Shown: positions 47,337-57,130 of the stretch, one piece after another
How positions within the stretch are numbered: the stretch's first letter is position 1
Layout of the letters: each line of letters starts with the position of its first letter
Origin: Serratia oryzae
GTDB lineage: Bacteria > Pseudomonadota > Gammaproteobacteria > Enterobacterales > Enterobacteriaceae
Length of the DNA: 64,000 bases
Assembly (NCBI RefSeq): GCF_001976145.1
Contig: NZ_MOXD01000012.1
Span: 1-64,000, forward strand
Reading direction: 5' to 3'
Position numbers and translations under genes: made by a program
The notes under the pieces: generated by a model
The model's database searches: none
Told to the model about the DNA's origin: nothing
The model's input: the letters and a program-made list of their open reading frames with translations, nothing else

Positions 47337-48245
47337 ATGGATCGCATTACCGCTGCTGAGGTTTTTGTCACCATTGTGGAACGTGGCAGTATGATCGCGG
47401 CCGCAGAACGGTTGGATATGTCGCGTGCCATGGTGACGCGTTATCTGGCACAGATGGAGCAGTGGACCGGGGCACGTTTGCTGCACCGCTCCACGCGTAA
47501 ATTGAGCCTGACCGATGCGGGTGAACGCACGTTGGTGCGTTGCCGTAAGATGCTGGCGTTGGCCGGGGAAATCGATTTGGTCGACAGCCAGCAGGGCGAC
47601 GACTTACGCGGTCTGCTGCGCATTACCTGTTCGCAGTCGCTTGGGCAAACGGCACTGGTAGGGGCCGTGGCGCAATACCTGAAACGCCATCCTCAGGTGG
47701 CGGTAGATTTGCAAATGAACAATCAGGCGGTCAATCTGGTCGAAGAGCGTATCGATCTGGCGCTGCGCATCACCAATGAACTGGATCCGAACCTGATCGC
47801 GCGGCCACTGTCCACCTGTGCGTCGGTGGTCTGTGCTGCTCCTGCTTATCTTGCTGCCCATGGTACACCGCGCGATCCACAGGATCTGGCTACCCATAAC
47901 TGCCTGACCTATTCCTATTTCGGCAAAAGCCTGTGGCATTTTGACCGCCAAGGAGTGAAATCGGCGGTGGCGGTCAGCGGTAATCTGAGTGCCAATGAGT
48001 CTGTGGTGCTGCTGGCGGGTACGGTGCAAGGGGCAGGTATTTCACTGCAGCCATACTATTCGGCGGCTCCGTTGTTGGCAACGGGAGATTTGATCGAACT
48101 CTTGCCCGACTATATGCCGCAAGCTATGGGGATCTACGGCATTTACACCTCGCGCCGCCAGATGCCAGCCACGCTGCGCACCATGCTGGATTTTCTGGTG
48201 GAGTGGTTTGCGAACGATCCAGACTGGCTCTCCACGTTGCGCTGA
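47337..48245 (+). CDS. LysR-family transcriptional regulator
   Basis: 302 residues: N-terminal winged HTH (V-E-R-G-S-M-I-A-A-A-E-R-L-D-M-S-R-A-M-V-T-R-Y-L at ~15-40) and a periplasmic-binding-like effector domain (~90-295). The variant HTH and the I-T-x-x-Q-S-L-G-Q effector start resemble the broad CrgA/DsdC-like subgroup. It is divergent from the MBL/DsbA-like pair with repeated operator motifs between, so it probably activates or represses that pair in response to an unknown small molecule. Confidence 0.9.
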   Translation: MDRITAAEVFVTIVERGSMIAAAERLDMSRAMVTRYLAQMEQWTGARLLHRSTRKLSLTDAGERTLVRCRKMLALAGEIDLVDSQQGDDLRGLLRITCSQSLGQTALVGAVAQYLKRHPQVAVDLQMNNQAVNLVEERIDLALRITNELDPNLIARPLSTCASVVCAAPAYLAAHGTPRDPQDLATHNCLTYSYFGKSLWHFDRQGVKSAVAVSGNLSANESVVLLAGTVQGAGISLQPYYSAAPLLATGDLIELLPDYMPQAMGIYGIYTSRRQMPATLRTMLDFLVEWFANDPDWLSTLR

Positions 48246-48296
48246 TGGCCGGTGTTTCTTAATTGCACGGCATCACGCTCAATTAAAAGACACAGC

Positions 48297-49220
48297 CTAA
48301 TGCCTAATCACTGCGGCTAAACGAGCCGGGAGTTTTTCTGCCTGCTGCTGTAAATGCTGCATAAACGCCGTCACCAGTGCTGAAGAGGGGCGGTGCAGCG
48401 GCCGGATCAGGCTAACGGTGAACGGAACTTCCACGCTGAATGGCCGCAGATGCACGCCGTTATTGGCGTAATCCAGTGCGGTTAAAGGATTGACGATCGA
48501 TACGCCAACCCCTGCTTTTACCATCGCACATACCGAGGCGGCGCTGTGGGTTTCCAACACCATGCGGCGCTCGATGCCTTGCTCATGGAAAAGGGCATCC
48601 AGCAATTGCCGATAGCTGTCTGTGTTCGACAGGCTGATAAAATTCTCTCCGCTGAAGTCCTGCGGCGTCAGTTCTGCTTTCGCCAGCAAAGGGTGTTTGG
48701 CAGGCAGCACGCAGACTTCATTCATGGTCATTAGCGTGACCCGTTCGGTGCCTGCTGGAGTCAGGGTGTTTTCCGTCAGCCCCAGATCGTGGCGCTGTGC
48801 CGACAGCCACTCCTCCAGCAGCGGTGATTCCTGTGGGATCACGCTAAAGCTGACTTCCGGATAACGATCGATAAACGGCTTGCAGACGGCAGGTAGCAGC
48901 GATTGAGAAAACACCGGCAGGCAGGCGATGGAAAGCTGCGCCTGCTGGAACTGGCGGATACCGGCGGCGGCATTCTTGATGCGATCCAGACCATAGTATG
49001 AGCGCTGCACCTCTTCGAACAGCTGCAGGCCTTGCACCGTTGGGTACAGGCGACCACGCACGCGATCGAACAGCTGCAGTTGGATCCGCTTCTCGAAGCG
49101 CGCCAACTCGCGGCTGACGGTGGGCTGCGAGGTTTGCAGCAGCGTTGCGGCTTCGGTCAGGTTACCGGTGGTCATCACCGCATGAAAGATCTCAATCTGG
49201 CGCAGGGTAATACCGTGCAT
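48297..49220 (-). CDS. lysR: LysR, activator of lysA
   Basis: 307 residues, closely matching E. coli LysR in length and in blocks such as L-R-x-I-E-I-F-H-A-V-M-T, T-S-Q-P-T-V-S-R-E-L-A-R-F-E-K, R-V-R-G-R-L-x-P-T-V-Q-G-L, and P-Q-E-S-P-L-L-E-E-W-L-S-A-Q-R-H-D-L-G-L-T-E. It is the founding LysR-type regulator; it activates lysA when diaminopimelate is high and lysine low, and represses itself. Divergent from lysA across a 122-base shared control region, the conserved enterobacterial arrangement. Confidence 0.95.
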   Translation of the reverse strand: MHGITLRQIEIFHAVMTTGNLTEAATLLQTSQPTVSRELARFEKRIQLQLFDRVRGRLYPTVQGLQLFEEVQRSYYGLDRIKNAAAGIRQFQQAQLSIACLPVFSQSLLPAVCKPFIDRYPEVSFSVIPQESPLLEEWLSAQRHDLGLTENTLTPAGTERVTLMTMNEVCVLPAKHPLLAKAELTPQDFSGENFISLSNTDSYRQLLDALFHEQGIERRMVLETHSAASVCAMVKAGVGVSIVNPLTALDYANNGVHLRPFSVEVPFTVSLIRPLHRPSSALVTAFMQHLQQQAEKLPARLAAVIRH

Positions 49221-49342
49221 AGCGTGTTCTACAAAGAGAGAAAGGCCATATCATAAATGAATAGAGTGTGGCGAAATAGATATTTTTCAAATCAACTTCC
49301 TTGCGGCATGATGATGAAAAATTTACTTTTGGGAACACACCG

Positions 49343-50599
49343 ATGCCACGCGCTTTAAACGACACCTCTACCGCACTGAACGCCACTAATCTGCTGGCAC
49401 TCCCGCAACGCTTTGGCTGCCCGGTCTGGGCCTACGATGCTGAGATTATTTGCCAACGTATCAGCCAGTTGCGTCACTTTGACGTGATCCGCTTTGCACA
49501 GAAAGCCTGCTCGAATATTCATATTCTGCGCCTGATGCGTGCGCAGGGCGTGAGAGTGGACTCGGTATCATTGGGGGAGGTCGAACGTGCGCTGCAGGCC
49601 GGTTTTGTGCCGGGTGGGGAAGAGATCGTCTTTACGGCTGACGTCTTCGATCGCGCCACGCTGGCCCGCATCAGCGAACTGAAGATCCCGGTCAACGCCG
49701 GTTCTATCGATATGCTGGAGCAGCTTGGTCAGGTTTCGGCGGGTCATCCCGTCTGGTTACGGGTTAACCCCGGTTTTGGTCATGGCCACAGCCAAAAGAC
49801 CAATACCGGTGGTGAGAACAGCAAGCATGGTATCTGGTATGCCGATCTGCCGCAGGCGGTGGCTCAAATTCAGCAATACGGCCTGAAACTGGTTGGTGTG
49901 CATATGCATATCGGTTCCGGCGTTGATTATCAGCATCTGGAAAGCGTGTGTGACGCTATGGTGCAGCAGGTGATTGATTTAGGGCAGGACATCAGCGCGA
50001 TCTCAGCCGGTGGCGGGCTTTCTATCCCTTATCAATATGGGGAAGAGGCGATTGATACCGAACACTATTATGGTTTGTGGAACCGCGCACGCGAGCGCGT
50101 GGCCGCGCATTTGGGCCATTCGGTAAAGCTGGAGATCGAACCTGGGCGTTTCCTGATGGCCGAAGCGGGCGTGCTGGTGGCCGAAGTGCGTGCGGTGAAA
50201 GACATGGGCAGCCGCCATTTTGTGCTGGTGGATGCCGGTTTTAACGATCTGATGCGCCCGGCGATGTACGGTAGCTACCACCATATCTCGCTGTTACCGG
50301 CGGATGGCCGTGATACTGCGGGCCAACCTCTGCGTGATACTGTGATCGCCGGGCCACTGTGTGAGTCTGGTGACGTCTTTACCCAACAGGCGGGTGGCGG
50401 TATCGAAACCCGTGCTTTGCCACCGGTAAGCGTAGGGGATTATCTGGTGTTCCATGATACCGGGGCTTACGGCTCTTCGATGTCATCCAACTACAATAGC
50501 CGCCCACTGCTGCCGGAGGTGCTGTTCGAAAACGGCGAACCGCGTCTGATTCGCCGCCGCCAGACCATTGAAGAACTGATCGGTTTAGAACTGATTTAA
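49343..50599 (+). CDS. lysA: Diaminopimelate decarboxylase
   Basis: 418 residues from the ATG at 49343, which aligns with the E. coli start (M-P-x-x-L); the frame is open upstream to 49301 but that stretch belongs to the shared promoter. PLP Lys54 lies in F-A-Q-K-A-C-S-N; the glycine-rich phosphate loop is S-A-G-G-G-L-S-I-P-Y; the substrate Cys is in G-P-L-C-E-S-G-D. It converts meso-diaminopimelate to lysine, the last step of the pathway. The stop is 6 bases from the convergent LacI-type gene. Confidence 0.97.
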   Translation: MPRALNDTSTALNATNLLALPQRFGCPVWAYDAEIICQRISQLRHFDVIRFAQKACSNIHILRLMRAQGVRVDSVSLGEVERALQAGFVPGGEEIVFTADVFDRATLARISELKIPVNAGSIDMLEQLGQVSAGHPVWLRVNPGFGHGHSQKTNTGGENSKHGIWYADLPQAVAQIQQYGLKLVGVHMHIGSGVDYQHLESVCDAMVQQVIDLGQDISAISAGGGLSIPYQYGEEAIDTEHYYGLWNRARERVAAHLGHSVKLEIEPGRFLMAEAGVLVAEVRAVKDMGSRHFVLVDAGFNDLMRPAMYGSYHHISLLPADGRDTAGQPLRDTVIAGPLCESGDVFTQQAGGGIETRALPPVSVGDYLVFHDTGAYGSSMSSNYNSRPLLPEVLFENGEPRLIRRRQTIEELIGLELI

Positions 50600-50605
50600 C
50601 GCCGA

Positions 50606-51616
50606 TCAACTGGCATAGGGCCCCGGAACCACGGATTCGCGCAGTTTCAGTTCGCCGGTAAACGGGGGTAGTGGTTGCACGCTTTCGCCGTTGATCAGGC
50701 GAAAAGCCTGCGTGATGGCGGCCTCGATCATCGCATCGATCGGCAGATACACCGTGGAGAGGGCCGGTTGCAGGTAGGCGGCGCTGGGTTCGTCGTCAAA
50801 ACCAAACAGCGAAACGTCCTGCGGCAGGCGTTTACCCGCCTGGTTAAGCGCTTTCATGGCACCGATCGCCATATCATCGTTGCTGGCAAACAGGGCGCTG
50901 AACGGCGCACCGGTTTGCAGCAGCGTCTTGCAACTGTGATAACCTCCTGGCACGCTGCTGTCGCCGTAGGTAACCCGTGCATCAACCAAGCCAATGTGAT
51001 GATGCGCCAATGCCTGACGATAACCGGCGAGCCGTGCCTGGGCCGTGGGGGTATCGATCGGGCCGGTTATGCAGGCGATGTCGCGATGCCCTTGGCGGAT
51101 CAGATAATCCACCACGTTGAAGGCGGCTTGTTGCTGTTCGAAGAACACGCAGCGTTCACGGGCCTGTGGCAGGTCGCGGTTAATGATCATCACTGGAACC
51201 GGCAGGTTGTCCAGCAGCGCCATCAGCGCGCTTTCGCTCATAAAGCGGGTATACAGGATAATAGCGTCACAGCGGCGATCTGCCAGCAACTGTACCGCCT
51301 GCAGTTCATCTTCCGGTGTATCGTGGCCGTCGGTTACGATCAGGTGTTTGCCGCTGGCTTCGATCAGCTTGGCGGCCTGGCGCAGCAGGCGGCCAAAATA
51401 AGGTCCGTCGAAATTGGACACCACCAGGCCGATGCTGTTGGAGCTTTTATTCGCCAGCGATTGCGCAAGAAAGTTCGGCCGGTAGCCCAGCTCATCCATG
51501 GCTTTGAATACCGCATCGCGGGTGCTCTTTTTCACCTGTCCGGTGCCGTTTAACACGCGCGAAACCGTGGCTTTAGAAACCCCCGCGCGAATGGAGACAT
51601 CCAACATGGTGATCAT
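50606..51616 (-). CDS. LacI-family regulator (AscG-like)
   Basis: 336 residues. LacI HTH at the N-terminus (M-L-D-V-S-I-R-A-G-V-S-K-A-T-V-S-R-V-L-N-G), hinge L-A-Q-S-L-A-N-K, and a sugar-binding periplasmic-type domain with L-F-A-S-N-D-D-M-A-I-G-A-M-K-A-L and V-S-L-F-G-F-D-D. Overall it resembles E. coli AscG (beta-glucoside repressor) more than GalR. No sugar operon adjoins it in this window, so the regulon is elsewhere. Convergent with lysA. Confidence 0.88.
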   Translation of the reverse strand: MITMLDVSIRAGVSKATVSRVLNGTGQVKKSTRDAVFKAMDELGYRPNFLAQSLANKSSNSIGLVVSNFDGPYFGRLLRQAAKLIEASGKHLIVTDGHDTPEDELQAVQLLADRRCDAIILYTRFMSESALMALLDNLPVPVMIINRDLPQARERCVFFEQQQAAFNVVDYLIRQGHRDIACITGPIDTPTAQARLAGYRQALAHHHIGLVDARVTYGDSSVPGGYHSCKTLLQTGAPFSALFASNDDMAIGAMKALNQAGKRLPQDVSLFGFDDEPSAAYLQPALSTVYLPIDAMIEAAITQAFRLINGESVQPLPPFTGELKLRESVVPGPYAS

Positions 51617-51750
51617 CAGTGGCTAACCTCTTTCAACGTTCGCTGCGGTAAATAATGCCCAGTTTAGCATAGGGTTAGGCCGGGTTGTGTCTTGCATTAA
51701 CCGTGGTTTGCGCCCTAGCATGGGGAAGGGATTTTTTAAAGGAAACGAAA

Positions 51751-52206
51751 GTGCTCCGTATTGTTCATCTGGCGGACTATCCGCAACATCAGCAACAGGT
51801 TATCGATTGGCAATGGCAGGCATTTGGCAGCGACAACAGCCGGGCATTTTTCGCCAGCGTGGTCGAAAGCAGCCTGCGCCGTGACGGGCTGCCCATCACA
51901 TTTATTGCGCTGTTGGATGATAAACCGGTGGGAACCGTGGGGCTATGGCGCTGTGACCTGATCAGCCGCCAGGATCTGACGCCGTGGCTGGCGGCACTTT
52001 ACGTCGATGAAAGCCAGCGTGGCAACGGGCTTGGGTTGCAGTTACAGCAGTTTGTGCAGGATTACAGCCAACAGGCCGGGTTCAGCGAACTGTATCTGTA
52101 TGCCGAATTCAGCGGTTACTACGAACGCCATGGCTGGCAGTATATTGGCGATGCGTTGGATTACCCGGATCGCCCGGTACATCTATACCACCGCCGTTTA
52201 GGCTAG
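51751..52206 (+). CDS. GNAT-family N-acetyltransferase
   Basis: 151 residues from GTG at 51751 (AAAGGAAAC upstream); the longer frame back to 51685 runs through the intergenic DNA and its N-terminus is unlike the family. The acetyl-CoA motif A reads L-Y-V-D-E-S-Q-R-G-N-G-L-G-L-Q-L, followed by the L-Y-L-Y-A-E ... Y-Y-E-R-H-G-W-Q strands. Substrate unknown. Its stop codon overlaps the galR stop by 3-4 bases on the other strand. Confidence 0.85.
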   Translation: MLRIVHLADYPQHQQQVIDWQWQAFGSDNSRAFFASVVESSLRRDGLPITFIALLDDKPVGTVGLWRCDLISRQDLTPWLAALYVDESQRGNGLGLQLQQFVQDYSQQAGFSELYLYAEFSGYYERHGWQYIGDALDYPDRPVHLYHRRLG

Positions 52207-53222
52207 CTCTGCTCGAACACGTTATTAATACTGGCTACAGAATGGCGGCGCACCAGCGTGGGGCTGAACATATTAGTGATTTCTGGCAGCGGTTGATGGT
52301 TGGCCAGGGCTAATGCCAGTTCGGCAGCCTGGGTAGCCATGGCGACGACCGGATAACGGATGGTGGTCAGGCGTGGGCGCAGGTAGCGTGAAATCAGCAC
52401 GTCATCAAAACCAATCAGCGATATCTGGCCCGGCACCTCAACGCTGTTGTCACTCAGCACCGAAAGTGCTCCCGCGGCCATCGGATCGTTATAGCAGGTG
52501 ACGGCGGTGAAGTTCTTACCGCGCCCCAGCAGTTCGGTCATCGCGTGTTCGCCCCCAATTTCATCCGGTTCACCGTAGGCAATCAGTTTCTCATCCACCG
52601 CGATGCCATGTTCTGCCAGCGCATCCAGATACCCCTGCAAACGGTCCGCAGCATCGGAAATCTGGTGGGTAGAACAGATAATGGCGATGCGTTGATGGCC
52701 TTGCTGGATTAGGTGGCGCGTAGCCAACCAGGCACCGTAGCGATCGTCGAGTGCCACGCAGCGCGTGACAAACTCCGGCAAGGTGCGATTGATCAATACC
52801 ATACCCGGAATTTGCCGCATCCAACCCGCCAGCTCTTCATCGGTCAGCTTTTTGGCATGCACCACCAGCGCGTCACAGCGATGGCGTACCAGTTGCTCAA
52901 TCGCCTGGCGCTCTTTTTCAGCGTCGTGGTAACCGTTGCCAATCAGCAGAAAGTTATGCGTAGCATAGGCGACTTGCTCCACCGCTTTAACCATCGCACC
53001 AAAAAAGGGATCCGAGACGTCGGAAACGATCAGCCCCAGGGTTTCTGTTGATTGTTGAGCCAGCGCTCGGGCGTTGGCGTTCGGGTGGTATTGCAGCGCT
53101 TCCATCGCCGCCAGCACCGCGCTGCGTGAAGCTTCGCCCGCTTTGGGGGAGTTATTTATTACACGAGATACCGTGGCGACGGAAACACCCGCCAGCCTGG
53201 CAACATCCTTAATCGTGGCCAT
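52203..53222 (-). CDS. galR: Galactose operon repressor
   Basis: About 339 residues from the ATG at 53222 (M-A-T-I-K-D-V-A-R-L-A-G-V-S-V-A-T-V-S-R-V-I-N-N-S-P-K split over the HTH), matching E. coli GalR residue for residue over most of its length, including N-A-N-A-R-A-L-A-Q-Q, D-V-S-D-P-F-F-G-A-M-V-K-A-V-E-Q and S-L-I-G-F-D-D-V-L. It represses gal genes and releases DNA on binding galactose. Three codons further upstream there is another ATG. Its location left of the omr/aas region is the conserved enterobacterial position. Confidence 0.96.
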   Translation of the reverse strand: MATIKDVARLAGVSVATVSRVINNSPKAGEASRSAVLAAMEALQYHPNANARALAQQSTETLGLIVSDVSDPFFGAMVKAVEQVAYATHNFLLIGNGYHDAEKERQAIEQLVRHRCDALVVHAKKLTDEELAGWMRQIPGMVLINRTLPEFVTRCVALDDRYGAWLATRHLIQQGHQRIAIICSTHQISDAADRLQGYLDALAEHGIAVDEKLIAYGEPDEIGGEHAMTELLGRGKNFTAVTCYNDPMAAGALSVLSDNSVEVPGQISLIGFDDVLISRYLRPRLTTIRYPVVAMATQAAELALALANHQPLPEITNMFSPTLVRRHSVASINNVFEQS

Positions 53223-53480
53223 ATCTGTCATGACTTCCTGGGTAATCGCTTACATTCCTCAGTTTTGCGGAAAACACACGGGGCTGCAAGCGCTGGTATG
53301 CGTAACTTGTGGCGGCCATTGCAGATATGCTGATTATATTATCGCTATTCCGGCAATAGGGTGACTGTTGTAGCGAGTTATTACTAGCCGGTGTGGGAAA
53401 TTTACAGCTGGTTGCATTTGGAGCAGAACTCTTGCGATTCAGGGATAGTTTCTTAATCGGCTCCCCTTTAGAGTAGTAGT

Positions 53481-53574
53481 CCCAGAGGTATCGATTGGTG
53501 AGAAATCAACATGCTCTGTATGTTGAAGCCATTTTCAATTGCACCAACCTACGCAGATGCGTAGGTTTTTTTTT
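53481..53574 (+). ncRNA. omrA: OmrA/OmrB-type small regulatory RNA (single copy)
   Basis: The 5' end CCCAGAGGTATCGATTGGTG is nearly identical to E. coli OmrA (the seed shared by OmrA and OmrB), and the 3' end GCACCAACCTACGCAGATGC followed by GTAGG and nine T is the same Rho-independent terminator (CCTACGC / GCGTAGG). The middle differs, as in other Serratia-like genomes. Predicted promoter: -10 TAGAGT at 53469-53474 with a weak -35, preceded by TTTACAGCTGGTTGCAT near 53401 as a possible OmpR site. It acts with Hfq to repress outer-membrane proteins and regulators. Same place as in E. coli (galR side of aas), where two copies exist; only one is seen here. Confidence 0.92.
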
Positions 53575-53641
53575 GCCTGCCGTATAGTATCCTCTCTCTC
53601 TCTACAATGAGTTAAGGCCATCGACCCCCAGGGAGAGTGGG

Positions 53642-55795
53642 ATGATTTTTTCTATGTTACGCGCGGTATTTCGCCGGTTGTTCCGGGTACGCGTTGAAGG
53701 CGACGCCCGGTATTTAGACCAGCAGAAATTGCTGATCACCCCCAATCACGTTTCTTTTATGGATGGCGCGTTGCTGGCGTTATTCCTGCCGATCAAACCG
53801 GTGTTTGCCGTCTATTCCAGTATCTCCGAACGTTGGTTTATGCGCTGGCTGAAGCCGTATATCGATTTTGTGCCGTTAGATCCCACCAAACCGATGGCGA
53901 TCAAGCAGCTGGTGCGCATGGTGGAACAGGGCAGGCCGATCGTGGTGTTCCCTGAAGGGCGCATTACCGTGACCGGTTCATTGATGAAGATTTATGACGG
54001 TGCGGCGTTTATTGCCGCCAAATCGGGTGCTACGGTGGTGCCAGTGCGGATCGATGGCCCGGAGTTCAGCCCGTTTGGCCGTATGGCCGGGGTATTCAAA
54101 ATCCGTTGGTTCCCGCAGATCAACATCCATATTTTGCCGCCTACTCAGTTGCCTATGCCGCAGGCGCCACGCGCACGGGAACGCCGGATCATGGCCGGTG
54201 ATAAGCTGCATCAGATCATGATGCAGGCGCGAATGGATACCCGCGAGCCGCAAACGCTGTTCAGCGCGCTGCTGGCGGCGCAGCAGCGGTATGGCCGCAG
54301 CAAGCCTTGTATTGAAGATATCGTTTTCAAAGAAGACAGCTATCAGGGTCTGATTAAAAAGGCGTTGGGCGTCAGCCGTATCCTGCAGCGCTTTACTGCG
54401 CAAGGCGAACATGTCGGTATGCTGCTGCCGAACGCTACCATTACTGCGGCGGCGATTTTTGGTGCTTCGCTGCGGGGCCGGGTACCGGCGATGCTTAACT
54501 ACACCGCCGGGGCTAACGGGCTGAAAAGCGCGCTGACGGCGGCGACGATCAAAACCATCGTTACTTCGCGCCAGTTCCTGGAGAAAGGCAAGCTGACTCA
54601 TCTGCCCGAGCAGGTGCCGGAAGCCAACTGGGTGTATCTGGAAGATTTGAAGGATACCGTTACGCTGGTGGATAAACTGTGGATCCTGCGCCATCTGTTG
54701 CAACCACAGCGGGCGATGGTGCCGCAGCAGCCGGATGATGCAGCGCTGATCCTGTTTACCTCCGGCTCGGAAGGCAACCCGAAAGGCGTGGTGCATTCCC
54801 ACGCCAGCCTGCTGGCTAACGTGGAGCAGATCCGCACCATTGCGGACTTTACCCCGCGCGATCGCTTTATGTCTTCGCTGCCGCTGTTCCACTCTTTCGG
54901 CCTGACGGTGGGGTTGATTACGCCACTGATGACCGGCAGCCGGATTTTCCTCTATCCCAGCCCGCTGCATTACCGCGTGGTGCCGGAACTGGTGTATGAC
55001 CGCAACTGCACCGTGCTGTTTGGCACCGCAACCTTCCTCAATAACTACGCGCGTTTCGCCCATCCGTATGATTTCGCCCGTTTGCGCTACGTGGTGGCGG
55101 GTGCCGAGAAACTTGCTGAGAGCACCAAGCAGATCTATCAGGACAAATACGGTATCCGCATTCTGGAAGGCTATGGGGTGACCGAGTGCGCGCCGGTGGT
55201 ATCGATCAACGTGCCGATGGCGACGAAGGTTGGCACCGTGGGCCGCATTATGCCGCATATGGAAGCTCGCCTGATGACGGTGCCGGGTATCGATCAGGGT
55301 GGCCGCTTGCAGTTGAAAGGCCCGAACATCATGAAAGGCTATCTGCGCGTGGAGCGCCCAGGCGAACTGGAACTACCGGCCGCTGAGGATGAAAACGGCG
55401 TATTGCAACCGGGCTGGTACGATACCGGTGATATCGTCACGCTGGATGAGCAGGGCTACTGCACCATCCGTGGCCGCGTGAAGCGCTTTGCCAAGCTGGC
55501 GGGGGAGATGGTCTCGCTGGAAAGCGTAGAGCAACTGGCATGGCGCATCGCCCCAGAGGGGCAACATGCGGCCACGGTGAAGAGTGACAGCAGTAAAGGT
55601 GAGGCATTGGTGCTGTTCACCAACGACAGCAGCATTACCCGCGACGCCTTGCTGCGTGTGGCGCGTGAACAGGGCAGCCCGGAGTTGGCGGTACCGCGTG
55701 ATATTCGCTTGGTGAAAGCGTTGCCATTGCTTGGCAGCGGTAAACCGGATTTCGTTACCTTGCGTAAAATGGCTGAACAGCCGGAGAATGTCTGA
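53642..55795 (+). CDS. aas: Bifunctional lysophospholipid acyltransferase / acyl-ACP synthetase
   Basis: 717 residues, as in E. coli Aas. The N-terminal LPLAT domain has His36-V-S-F-M-Asp41 (H-x4-D) and F-P-E-G-R; the C-terminal AMP-binding domain has [12 protein letters not shown] and Y-D-T-G-D. The two TM segments of the family are at about 1-20 and 400. It re-acylates 2-acylglycerophosphoethanolamine at the inner membrane using ACP-bound fatty acid. It overlaps lplT (TGATG), the conserved operon. Confidence 0.96.
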   Translation: MIFSMLRAVFRRLFRVRVEGDARYLDQQKLLITPNHVSFMDGALLALFLPIKPVFAVYSSISERWFMRWLKPYIDFVPLDPTKPMAIKQLVRMVEQGRPIVVFPEGRITVTGSLMKIYDGAAFIAAKSGATVVPVRIDGPEFSPFGRMAGVFKIRWFPQINIHILPPTQLPMPQAPRARERRIMAGDKLHQIMMQARMDTREPQTLFSALLAAQQRYGRSKPCIEDIVFKEDSYQGLIKKALGVSRILQRFTAQGEHVGMLLPNATITAAAIFGASLRGRVPAMLNYTAGANGLKSALTAATIKTIVTSRQFLEKGKLTHLPEQVPEANWVYLEDLKDTVTLVDKLWILRHLLQPQRAMVPQQPDDAALILFTSGSEGNPKGVVHSHASLLANVEQIRTIADFTPRDRFMSSLPLFHSFGLTVGLITPLMTGSRIFLYPSPLHYRVVPELVYDRNCTVLFGTATFLNNYARFAHPYDFARLRYVVAGAEKLAESTKQIYQDKYGIRILEGYGVTECAPVVSINVPMATKVGTVGRIMPHMEARLMTVPGIDQGGRLQLKGPNIMKGYLRVERPGELELPAAEDENGVLQPGWYDTGDIVTLDEQGYCTIRGRVKRFAKLAGEMVSLESVEQLAWRIAPEGQHAATVKSDSSKGEALVLFTNDSSITRDALLRVAREQGSPELAVPRDIRLVKALPLLGSGKPDFVTLRKMAEQPENV

Positions 55796-56982
55796 TGAAT
55801 GCTACCGATTCCCCCCTGCTGTCGCGCAGCATGATCGCGGTGATCTGCGCGCAGTTTCTGTCGGCGTTCGGCGATAATGCCCTGCTGTTTGCCACTTTGG
55901 CGTTGATTAAACAGCAGATGTACCCTGACTGGAGCCAACCGATACTGCAAATGGCGTTTGTGGCGACCTATATCATTCTTGCCCCGTTTGTTGGCCAAGT
56001 GGCCGACAGCTTCGCCAAAGGGCGGGTGATGATGATGGCCAATGGCCTGAAGCTGGCCGGGGCGCTGGTGATCTGCTTTGGCCTGAACCCGTTCTTGGGC
56101 TACAGCCTGGTTGGTGTGGGGGCTGCGGCGTATTCACCGGCGAAGTACGGCATTCTGGGGGAAATCACCAGCGGTGAGAAACTGGTGAAGGCCAACGGCC
56201 TGATGGAGGCTTCCACCATTGCCGCGATCCTGGTGGGGTCGGTCGCCGGAGGCTTGCTGGCAGACTGGCATATCGTGGCCGCATTGGCAGTTTGTGCATT
56301 GGTGTATGGTGCTGCCGTGGTTGCCAACCTGTATATCCCGCGTTTGCCAGCGGCACATAAGGTCACTTCCTGGCATCCGCGTGCAATGGGGAGTAACTTC
56401 TTCAACGCTTGTGTGGTGCTGTGGCGTGATGGTCAGACGCGTTTCTCCTTAATCGGCACCAGTCTGTTCTGGGGGGCCGGGGTGACGCTGCGTTTCCTGC
56501 TGGTGCTGTGGGTGCCGGTGGCCTTGGGGATTACCGATAACGCGACGCCAACGCTGCTCAATGCCATGGTGGCCATCGGGATTGTGGGCGGCGCTGGCGC
56601 GGCGGCGCGTTTTGTTACGCTGGAAACCGTCAGGCGCTGTATGCCCGCCGGGATATTGATTGGCGTCGCGGTGGCGTTTTTCGCGGTACAGACCACCATG
56701 TTGAATGCCTATGTGCTGTTACTGGCCATCGGCGTGCTGGGCGGGTTCTTTGTGGTGCCGCTGAATGCGCTGTTGCAGGAGCGTGGCAAGCGTTCGGTCG
56801 GTGCCGGCAATGCCATTGCGGTACAGAATCTGGGTGAGAACACCGCCATGCTGCTGATGCTTGGCCTGTATTCGCTGGTGGTTAAGCTGGGCGTTCCGGT
56901 GGTCGGGGTTGGCATTGGTTTTGGCGTGGTGTTTGCCTTGGCGATTACCGTGCTGTGGGTTTCTCAGTTCCGCGCCAAATAA
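55795..56982 (+). CDS. lplT: Lysophospholipid transporter LplT
   Basis: 395 residues, about 12 hydrophobic segments, major-facilitator fold with the early motif A[11 protein letters not shown]. It flips lysophosphatidylethanolamine into the inner membrane for Aas; start codon shares an A with the aas stop, so the two are translationally coupled. Confidence 0.95.
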   Translation: MNATDSPLLSRSMIAVICAQFLSAFGDNALLFATLALIKQQMYPDWSQPILQMAFVATYIILAPFVGQVADSFAKGRVMMMANGLKLAGALVICFGLNPFLGYSLVGVGAAAYSPAKYGILGEITSGEKLVKANGLMEASTIAAILVGSVAGGLLADWHIVAALAVCALVYGAAVVANLYIPRLPAAHKVTSWHPRAMGSNFFNACVVLWRDGQTRFSLIGTSLFWGAGVTLRFLLVLWVPVALGITDNATPTLLNAMVAIGIVGGAGAAARFVTLETVRRCMPAGILIGVAVAFFAVQTTMLNAYVLLLAIGVLGGFFVVPLNALLQERGKRSVGAGNAIAVQNLGENTAMLLMLGLYSLVVKLGVPVVGVGIGFGVVFALAITVLWVSQFRAK

Positions 56983-57029
56983 AGCGGGGGCACGTAGGCG
57001 TAATGCTTGTCAGTTAAGGCTAATCAGTT

Positions 57030-57050
57030 CCCTCTCCCTTGGGGAGAGGG
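57030..57050. terminator. Palindromic C/G-rich stem-loop between lplT and tas
   Basis: CCCTCTCCC-TTG-GGGAGAGGG (with flanking GTTAGAGTGAGGGG), a common Serratia-type intergenic palindrome located between two convergent genes. It may terminate both; there is no clear T-run. Confidence 0.5.
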
Positions 57051-57130
57051 TTAGAGTGAGGGGACGATCACCGCACTACAACTCCCTCACCCCGCCCCTC
57101 CCATTGGGCGTGTAGGCGCCCCTGAATCAT

